A stretch of DNA of 53,008 nt from Colwellia sp. (GTDB lineage Bacteria > Pseudomonadota > Gammaproteobacteria > Enterobacterales > Alteromonadaceae), in NCBI GenBank assembly GCA_022969215.1, contig JALJPA010000004.1, forward strand, positions 1 through 53,008, read 5' to 3'. The position numbers were made by a program, and so were the translations under genes. Position 1 is the first letter of the stretch, and the number at the start of each line of letters is the position of its first letter. Under the pieces are notes generated by a model that searched no databases, was not told where the DNA came from, and worked only from the letters and a program-made list of their open reading frames with translations. This document shows positions 46,600 to 53,008 of the stretch, in pieces.

Positions 46600-48663
46600 A
46601 TGCGGTCTAAAAAAACTGAAACAATTATATTTGGCGGTGGGCTAGACTTAGTCACACCCGCGCTAAAGGTAGAGCCGGGCAAATTACTCCAAATAAAAAA
46701 TTACGAGTGCGACCTCAACGGCGGATACAAAGTCGCTGCAGGTTTCGAGCGTTTTGATGGCAGCGCATCCCCCACGGGAAGTAGTTTCTTTGCCATCGCT
46801 ACTAGCGCATTCTCTGGAACATATCAACTACTAGAAACAGTTACCGGCACACCTTCAGGTGCTACTGGCATCCTAACCACCATAGGCGACGAAGCTCTTT
46901 ATCTAGTAACTATAACAGGAACTTTTGCGCTAGGTGATACGCTTACAGGCGGCACGTCCACAGCCACATCTACAGCAGAATCAACCACGTTTGAGAACGT
47001 CACCGCTTCGGAATCAGAAGTTTTAAATGATGTTCGGTTCGATAAAGAAATATACTTCAGAGATCTAATTCCGCAAGTACCGGGAATAAATGCTATCCGC
47101 GGAGTATTTAGACATGAAGACATCACACTGGTAGTACGCGATTTCGATGGGGTTGAAGCTCGAATGTATAAATCCACACCGACTGGGTGGTCACAAGTCA
47201 CAGCATCGCACATCATATTTTTTGATACTGCAGTACTCTCGTCTGCATTCCCGTTGCCTGGCACACTACTAAATGACAACAATGGAAATACGGCCACACT
47301 TCACAGAGTATCATTTGAAATAGGGACTCACGTTGCAGGTGCTGGCAAGGGGTTCATAGTAGTCACCGGATACACTGCAGGCTTTCTTGTTGGCGATCCT
47401 ATACGAGATGTCGCAGCAGTCGCAGCAACGACCACTGAAGACGCGGCCGCGGTCACACTAAAGCCCGGCGGCAAGAATGAATGGCGCTCACACAACTTCA
47501 CAGGGGCCTTAGAGTTTTATCGGCTGTACACCACTGACGGTGTCAACCCAGCAATGGAGTACGATCCTACTGCGGATGTGCTAACACCTATCTATTCAGA
47601 CCAGCTAAATAGAGCTGCTGACATTCCCACGTTTGTTGAGATATACAAGAACCAATTATTTATTGGATTCGCTAGAGGACTAATGCGCAACTCAGAGCCC
47701 GGTGATCCATTCTTGTGGGACGCAGCTTTGGGCACAGTGGAATTTGCGGTTGGTGCTGAGGTCACAGGATTCGATGCAGCACCTAACTCTCTCATAGTCG
47801 CAACCAAAAGAACTACGAGAGCATTGAAAGGAAGTACTGCAGAAGACTTCGTATTCGACGTTGCAAGCTCTAAAACTGGCGCTACGGCGTACACGATGCA
47901 ACATATCGGCACAACCTACATGGTAGATGACCGAGGTATTATTGAATTAAGCAGAGTACAAGCGTTCGGTGATTTCGAGAATGCTACCGTATCAAGAGCG
48001 ATACAGCCGATTATACGCCAGCTAAGAAGGCAGCTAGTAGCATCGACAATTAACCTATCAAATAATATCTATAAAGTATTTACGGCTGATGGCAGAGGGA
48101 TAGCGCTCACGTTCCAAGAGGGAGACATCACCGGATATGCTCTTTATGATTACAATGTAAACATCAACGTCATGAGCAACGCGGAAGATGAGAACGGCGA
48201 CGAGCGTATTTTCTTTGGTGGTGATAGCGGGTTTGTATACGAGCAGGAGAGAGGCGTATCATTTGATGGCCAAAATAAAGAAGCTTGGCTGCGAACGGTA
48301 TTCCAGTACATTGGATCACAAACACTACGCAAGCGGTTCTATCGAGCATTTTTTGACGTAGAGGTATCAGGCAGAGCCAACGTGTCAATCACTGCAGAGT
48401 ACACCAACGGCACGCCTGACGTACAACCCACGGATGCCATCATAGACACGCTCACTGGTTTTGACAGCGCATGGGATCAGGGCTTGTGGGATTCTGCCTT
48501 GTTTGATGCTACAGTAGTATCAGATGCGTATATTGATTTAACAGGTACAGGCGACTCTATAAGCCTTATTTTTTACAGTACTTCTGATAGAGATGATGTA
48601 TTCACCCTGAAAGATGTAGTGTACCACTATAAGCCCCGTCGACTATTAAGGAATTCAAGGTAA
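46600..48663 (+). CDS. Nozzle / DNA-stabilisation tail protein
   Basis: A 687-residue beta-rich protein. Its start (IFGGGLDLVTPALKVEPGKL, then NYECDLNGGY, AGFERFDG) is characteristic of podophage tail-hub proteins corresponding to the P22 gp10 or T7 gp12 position. The repeated strand pattern (residues 130-560) suggests a beta-propeller. It lies between adaptor and fibre genes and overlaps the next start by 1 base. It should close the DNA channel. Confidence 0.75.
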   Translation: MRSKKTETIIFGGGLDLVTPALKVEPGKLLQIKNYECDLNGGYKVAAGFERFDGSASPTGSSFFAIATSAFSGTYQLLETVTGTPSGATGILTTIGDEALYLVTITGTFALGDTLTGGTSTATSTAESTTFENVTASESEVLNDVRFDKEIYFRDLIPQVPGINAIRGVFRHEDITLVVRDFDGVEARMYKSTPTGWSQVTASHIIFFDTAVLSSAFPLPGTLLNDNNGNTATLHRVSFEIGTHVAGAGKGFIVVTGYTAGFLVGDPIRDVAAVAATTTEDAAAVTLKPGGKNEWRSHNFTGALEFYRLYTTDGVNPAMEYDPTADVLTPIYSDQLNRAADIPTFVEIYKNQLFIGFARGLMRNSEPGDPFLWDAALGTVEFAVGAEVTGFDAAPNSLIVATKRTTRALKGSTAEDFVFDVASSKTGATAYTMQHIGTTYMVDDRGIIELSRVQAFGDFENATVSRAIQPIIRQLRRQLVASTINLSNNIYKVFTADGRGIALTFQEGDITGYALYDYNVNINVMSNAEDENGDERIFFGGDSGFVYEQERGVSFDGQNKEAWLRTVFQYIGSQTLRKRFYRAFFDVEVSGRANVSITAEYTNGTPDVQPTDAIIDTLTGFDSAWDQGLWDSALFDATVVSDAYIDLTGTGDSISLIFYSTSDRDDVFTLKDVVYHYKPRRLLRNSR

Positions 48664-51344
48664 TGGCTAACGACTATTATGTAGCACCAGCAGCAAAAAC
48701 ACCGCTGACGACAATACGGTCATCGGTACGAAACAACGATGCAGCTGCAGTTGAAGCAGGCTTCGACGTACTCCCAGCAGAACTAGATATAAAACGCACG
48801 CAGTATGGCGATGATACGTCAGCCTCAGCCGCGCTCTATGAAATTACAATTCCTAATTTAGATGTAGCCTACTATGAAGGTTTGGATGTCACATTTCAGG
48901 CCAAGTTTGAGAATACTGGCGTAGCGAATATCAGCGTCAACGGTGGGGCCAATGTAAAAATCGTGAACACTGCCGGTGATGACATACTTGCTGGCAGCAT
49001 CAAAGTTGACCAAGCAGTATCTGTTGTATACGTAGTATCGCCAGCGCCTAACTTCCAATTGATTAGTACTGCAGCAACGTCTCAAGATATTCAAGATGCC
49101 AAGGACGCAGCTGATGCCGCAGAGGCGTCCGCCGCCGCAGCCGCCATCTCAGCCGACGAAGCAGAAGCAGCAGCAGCCGAAGCACTGGCAGTCGCGCAAG
49201 GTGTAACATGCCAGTCTAAGTCAAGCTTTTTACAGATGGCCGAGAAACGCCGTAGGGTAAGTGCAGGCAGTGGAGACTCCCATGAGAAGATGGAGTTCTC
49301 GGATTTCTATACCACGCCAGCGACAGTCGCAAATCAGCTAACACTAGAACAGCGATTTAGAGAAGTGAATGGTGTACTTTTCAACGCATCTCAGACCACG
49401 CTAGCACTACCGGCAGCGAGTGCAGTAGATACGTTACTATCAAACCAAACGATAATTATGTTTGATACAGATGAAAATGATATATCGGCTACAGATAATT
49501 TTTTCATAAAAGGTGACAAGTCAACGGCTCCGATTGCGTGGGCAGCATTAGACGATGCAACTAGATTGGGATACAAACAAGATCCTGAGAACAACATCTA
49601 CCTTGATGGAACAGCTACGATTCAACGGACGTGGGAATACGTAATAACGAACCTAGCGCAAGACTATGTGAAAGGCGACCCTCAAGCTATTATCGATGCT
49701 GGTTACACACAGGGCACGCTTGGAGATACGTTCATAACGTGGACCAAAGGCACTGTGGTAGCGGTAACAATCTCCCAAATCCAAAGACGAAACCAAGGCG
49801 CCTATGAACCTGAATTCAACAGCAACGGCACAGCTGAGTTCGGTGATGCACTCCCATGGTATTCGACTACTGATGCCAGAGCTAGCACAGCTGACTGCTT
49901 CATCTCAGTAGGTGATGGCTCGATTGTCGGTGCAGCCAGTGGCCGTGTCGACGGTAAATTTTTTGACGCTGTAGACGCGTCTGATATTTTTGATCTTCGC
50001 ATGTCAAGCAAGCGCCTGCCTTATGATGAGATACGTGAGACACATATCCGCAAGGCCATCTCTGCTGAGATACGTGGTTTCGAAGGTGTGCCGTTTACGA
50101 TAGTCGACCTGACGCCCGTCCAAACAGTGGCAGGTACGGCTGAGTCAGTTACAGTCAACGACCTATCTCCATATACGATAGGAGATACTGTTGACATCGT
50201 TAGTGCAGCAGGTGTTGTAGAAGTCGTAAACGCGAGGCTAACGACAATCACAGGACTTATAGGCTGGACAGGGCAAGGAAAGGAATTTTCAAGGACAGCC
50301 CAACAATACCACGTAGTACACGCCACACCACAACTCCACGCCCAAGCCAATCCAAGTTGGACTGGAATAATTGGAGATCCTGTACGAGTAACTGCTACAT
50401 ATCCTAACGGCGTAGAGGGTCGGTGGATTCCACCAATCCCAGATGCGACTACGCAAACGTGGAACCTAACTCGGGAAAGTTTGTCAGCAGATGTAACGTC
50501 TGAGTTCACGCTTGACGATGGAGTGTCTTGGACTACAGACGTTAGAGCCATAGATGTGATAACGAATAGCTATGACTTAGCGCAAAATGCACTCATCGTA
50601 AGGCTAGACCACTATGAAATAAAAGCACACTTCACGGAAGACGCGATCAACGGAGAACCGATAGCAACAGGCGACGTATTTGCAACTAACGACAACAACG
50701 CAAGCAATGGCAACCTACTATTGTCGTCACTTATTGGCAAGGTTGGAGTAGGTGACGCAGAGCCAAGAAACCTTGAGGTCAGCTTGATTGGCAAAGGCAG
50801 TATCAGAGGCGGCGTGCTGACACCGATAGCGGGAAACGAGCTTACACATACAACACTAGCACTTGGAGCTATTACAAACCCAGCAGTCAAAGTCCGAGAC
50901 ACACTGACCGTGACCGCTGACTCAGTAGCCTCGCTACAACTTACTTACAAAGAAATGGTTTACGATGTGACTAGGTCAGTAGTTACGGACTTTACGGAAG
51001 TTTCAGGTTCAGGTGTATTTAACTTTATAGTAGGTGATACTTATTACTTCAACAATATCGACTTTCACGGTTACAGGGGTGGAGTCTATACTTGTAGAAG
51101 AGCTATTTCTAATACACCTTTGGTTATTTCCACACTAACTACAGAGCAAAGTACAGGGGACATTACAGGAGAATCTAGTGGAGTTATGCAATTATTCTTT
51201 GAGGTATGGGATGGTAATGGCTGGGGCGACAATAACAAGTTTGAAATAGCTGATAACCAGAACGCCTTAACCGACCTAAATGACAACTCAGCACTTTACG
51301 GCACAGCAATAACCAAGCTACAATTTTATATAGTGGAGACATAG
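48663..51344 (+). CDS. Tail fibre or tail needle-type protein
   Basis: An 893-residue protein. The N-terminal 130 residues form an attachment-type domain; residues about 137-185 are an alanine-rich coiled coil (AADAAEASAAAAAISADEAE) typical of trimeric fibre shafts. The rest is beta-strand rich, with Val/Thr/Asn repeats to the end. It lies on the rightward virion strand, separate from the leftward fibre cassette at 5.7-9.5 kb, so the particle may carry two fibre types. Confidence 0.7.
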   Translation: MANDYYVAPAAKTPLTTIRSSVRNNDAAAVEAGFDVLPAELDIKRTQYGDDTSASAALYEITIPNLDVAYYEGLDVTFQAKFENTGVANISVNGGANVKIVNTAGDDILAGSIKVDQAVSVVYVVSPAPNFQLISTAATSQDIQDAKDAADAAEASAAAAAISADEAEAAAAEALAVAQGVTCQSKSSFLQMAEKRRRVSAGSGDSHEKMEFSDFYTTPATVANQLTLEQRFREVNGVLFNASQTTLALPAASAVDTLLSNQTIIMFDTDENDISATDNFFIKGDKSTAPIAWAALDDATRLGYKQDPENNIYLDGTATIQRTWEYVITNLAQDYVKGDPQAIIDAGYTQGTLGDTFITWTKGTVVAVTISQIQRRNQGAYEPEFNSNGTAEFGDALPWYSTTDARASTADCFISVGDGSIVGAASGRVDGKFFDAVDASDIFDLRMSSKRLPYDEIRETHIRKAISAEIRGFEGVPFTIVDLTPVQTVAGTAESVTVNDLSPYTIGDTVDIVSAAGVVEVVNARLTTITGLIGWTGQGKEFSRTAQQYHVVHATPQLHAQANPSWTGIIGDPVRVTATYPNGVEGRWIPPIPDATTQTWNLTRESLSADVTSEFTLDDGVSWTTDVRAIDVITNSYDLAQNALIVRLDHYEIKAHFTEDAINGEPIATGDVFATNDNNASNGNLLLSSLIGKVGVGDAEPRNLEVSLIGKGSIRGGVLTPIAGNELTHTTLALGAITNPAVKVRDTLTVTADSVASLQLTYKEMVYDVTRSVVTDFTEVSGSGVFNFIVGDTYYFNNIDFHGYRGGVYTCRRAISNTPLVISTLTTEQSTGDITGESSGVMQLFFEVWDGNGWGDNNKFEIADNQNALTDLNDNSALYGTAITKLQFYIVET

Positions 51345-51347
51345 AAT

Positions 51348-52490
51348 ATGGCGACTACACCAGAACAGACTGAAACGACAGGACTTGTCACACAGGCTAC
51401 ACCGCCACCAGTCGCTGAAGTCAGAGAAGATCAGCAGAGCACGTTCGAAGCACAAGACCCTACTGAAACGGGCGAGGGCTCAACATATGAAGGCGTGTCG
51501 CAAGCCGATATCCTTGCTGAACAGCAGAAAGGCCTCGTCAGCATGCTCGAAGAAGATAACCCATACATGCAGATGGCCAGAGCTCAAGGTGCGAGACAAG
51601 CGGAAGCTAGAGGTCTTGGCGGCTCATCCCTGCGCGGGAGAGCATCACAAGGGGCCGCGATACAATCAGCCATGCCTTTAGTACAACAAGCCAGCCAGCA
51701 AGCTAGTTCGGAACGCCAAGCAGCTCAGCAGTTCACAGCGCAGTCAGCAGTAGAAGCGGCGAATCGACGTCTATCTGAAATGCAACAGCAATATGACTTA
51801 GCAGCCAAGGCTAATGACTCAGCAGCCATGCGCCAGCTAGAGAGTGAGATGGCTCAAGAAACAAATGAGTTGGCCAAGTGGCAGACTCAGGCGAGTATTG
51901 AATCGCAAGAGAAGCAGCAGCAGCAGGACATCGCCTACCAGAAAGAAGCAGCAGCCGTTGAGCAGCAGTTTCAGAAGGATATGCAAGGCATTGATATCGA
52001 TTACAAGCGATGGCTGGAAGATACAACCTTTAAGCATCAAGGAATACTGCAAGGCAATCAGCAAGCAGCTAATACCTACAGTGACTTCACAGCAGCATCG
52101 GCACAAGTGCTGAACAACCCGGACACAACAGCTAAACAGAAGAAAGCCTCGATAGCCTCTCTAAAAGAAGCACTAGAAGGCAGCTTGCAAGTCATAAGTA
52201 AAACAGCCAATATTGACCTAAACAGTCTGCTGCCTGCGTATATGAATAATGTGTGGTCTGGAAGTAACGACATGTTTGCACCAGAAGACACACGTACGCC
52301 ACTTGAAGTCTACAGAGACGAAAATCCAAACCCTAAAACATATACGGACAAAGAAGGTAACGAGCAAATGGCTCCGTCGAGTACCGCGTTTGAGGTACCG
52401 GGCGGTGGAGTACCGGGCGGAGGAAGCCTTGATTTCTCAGGCATACCTTCCGGATGGGGAAATATCGACTGGTCAAAAATCAATTATTAG
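51348..52490 (+). CDS. Internal virion (ejection) protein
   Basis: A 380-residue protein rich in Gln, Ala and Glu. Residues about 60-260 form long coiled coils (QASSERQAAQQFTAQSAVEA, KQQQQDIAYQKEAAAVEQQF). The C-terminal part has Gly-rich repeats (PGGGVPGGGS). Placement and composition match podophage internal proteins delivered into the host with the DNA. A small GNAT gene and another internal protein follow. Confidence 0.65.
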   Translation: MATTPEQTETTGLVTQATPPPVAEVREDQQSTFEAQDPTETGEGSTYEGVSQADILAEQQKGLVSMLEEDNPYMQMARAQGARQAEARGLGGSSLRGRASQGAAIQSAMPLVQQASQQASSERQAAQQFTAQSAVEAANRRLSEMQQQYDLAAKANDSAAMRQLESEMAQETNELAKWQTQASIESQEKQQQQDIAYQKEAAAVEQQFQKDMQGIDIDYKRWLEDTTFKHQGILQGNQQAANTYSDFTAASAQVLNNPDTTAKQKKASIASLKEALEGSLQVISKTANIDLNSLLPAYMNNVWSGSNDMFAPEDTRTPLEVYRDENPNPKTYTDKEGNEQMAPSSTAFEVPGGGVPGGGSLDFSGIPSGWGNIDWSKINY

Positions 52491-52499
52491 AGGTGACAA

Positions 52500-52946
52500 A
52501 TGATTAGAGTTGCAATGCCTGGTGACACAGCGCAGCTAGTAAACGTAGGACGCAAGATACAGCAAGAAAATTTGAAGTACTTGCGTCCCGACGATAAAAG
52601 AATGAATGCGTTAATCGTGGAAGGTATATCAAGTGCTCAGCACTTAACGCTTGTATCGGTCAATGCTGAGGGTGAAGTCGTTGGAGGTGCTCTTGTTATG
52701 ACACAGCCGTTCGCATATGCGGAGAAGCTTCACAGCCACATCGTTGCAGTGTACACTACAGTGAATGGTGACACTGCCGAAATGGTAGACCACATAGTAA
52801 AATGGTTTGAAAAGCGGAGAGCCAGCCTATTGCTTTGCTACGCCGCACCAGTTGAGACAAAGCTAGATAGAATGCTAGCAGCCAAGCGTTTTAAGCGTGA
52901 AGGTACAATGCTGATAAGGAAGCGATACAATGGGATTTCTAAGTAA
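52500..52946 (+). CDS. GNAT-like acetyltransferase in the virion operon
   Basis: A 148-residue protein with AGGTGACA before its ATG. MIRVAMPGDTAQLVNVGRKI starts the fold, GEVVGGALVMTQPF is a beta-hairpin, and AAKRFKREGTMLIRKRY resembles the GNAT end. The acetyl-CoA P-loop (Q/RxxGxG/A) is not clear, so activity is uncertain. Similar small GNAT proteins sit among internal virion genes of podophages. It overlaps the next gene by 17 bases. Confidence 0.65.
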   Translation: MIRVAMPGDTAQLVNVGRKIQQENLKYLRPDDKRMNALIVEGISSAQHLTLVSVNAEGEVVGGALVMTQPFAYAEKLHSHIVAVYTTVNGDTAEMVDHIVKWFEKRRASLLLCYAAPVETKLDRMLAAKRFKREGTMLIRKRYNGISK

Positions 52947-53008
52947 AGTTAAAAAAGGCTTCAAGAAAATTTGGGGCGGAATAAAGAAAGTCGCCAAAAA
53001 AGCTTGGA
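52930..53008 (+). CDS. Internal virion protein, N-terminal fragment (cut by window edge)
   Basis: Only 26 residues are visible. The start MGFLSKVKKGFKKIWGGIKK, continuing VAKKAW, is a basic amphipathic helix typical of podophage ejection proteins and membrane-active peptides. The gene runs past the right edge. Confidence 0.6.
   Translation, partial: MGFLSKVKKGFKKIWGGIKKVAKKAW

Noticed and set aside
1-53008. Complete circular genome cut at the window edges
   Set aside because: The right-edge frame, joined to base 1, meets a TAG at 48-50, and the left-edge gene is in another frame; sequence is missing at the edges.

Overview
The window is 53 kb of a tailed-phage genome. It has terminase, portal, scaffold, coat, head-to-tail joining proteins, tail fibres, internal (ejection) proteins, a lysis cassette and a full replication module, and no bacterial housekeeping genes. 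The visible virion genes (adaptor, nozzle-like protein, ejection proteins, no tape measure or tail tube) suggest a podovirus. The host is probably a Gram-negative, likely gammaproteobacterial, inferred from sigma70-type promoters with perfect TTGACA -35 boxes, Shine-Dalgarno starts, and signal-peptide and lipoprotein genes. Both edges cut genes: the left edge lies inside a giant polyvalent protein gene and the right edge inside an internal virion protein gene. Joining the edges gives a stop codon after 15 further codons, so this is not a closed circle.

Layout. 1-5352 (+): C-terminal part of a giant polyvalent protein (pyrophosphatase-like domain, HExxH zincin motif, LPD38-like C-terminus). 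5367-5632 (+): a promoter with a palindromic operator and a 69-residue HTH-like protein. 5706-9522 (-): tail-fibre/receptor-binding cassette. 9677-18213 (-): DNA-metabolism operon (DEDD exonuclease, VRR-NUC nuclease, SNF2-type helicase, Cys4 ssDNA-binding candidate, many small genes) from a promoter at 18311-18339. 18343-26236 (-): replication operon (ribbon-helix-helix repressor, NrS-1-like primase-helicase, family A DNA polymerase, C5-cytosine methyltransferase, PD-(D/E)XK nuclease) from a promoter at 26270-26298. 26311-28356 (-): lysis cassette (holin-like proteins, transglycosylase-type endolysin). 28418-34808 (-): early region of small genes, an N6-adenine methyltransferase and a DUF3560 protein, expressed from promoters at 34847-34875 and 34096-34124 and closed by a terminator at 28368-28398. 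34809-36137: about 1.3 kb without convincing genes, rich in repeats, AT tract and hairpins, at the divergence point of early and late transcription; an origin or packaging region is plausible. 36138-53008 (+): a solitary secreted protein with its own promoter and terminator, then the packaging and virion genes.

Regulation is unusually readable. One 16-base operator (core ACACTAGTGT) overlaps the -35 box of the 5.4 kb promoter and, inverted, of the 18.3 kb promoter. The RHH gene start region, including half of its perfect 12-bp inverted repeat, is duplicated (18 of 19 bases) over the -10 box of the 18.3 kb promoter. The 18.3 kb promoter therefore looks like a two-input switch between an HTH-like and an RHH protein.

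The most novel signal is a family of seven related elements in seven gaps between early genes (29.06-32.95 kb). Each combines a conserved box (TGCCGTATKTCAGC on the + strand), hairpin arms whose sequence changes while pairing is kept, and a second box (RAATGATTTA) that often contains the stop codon of the preceding gene. This pattern suggests a conserved RNA element rather than chance hairpins.
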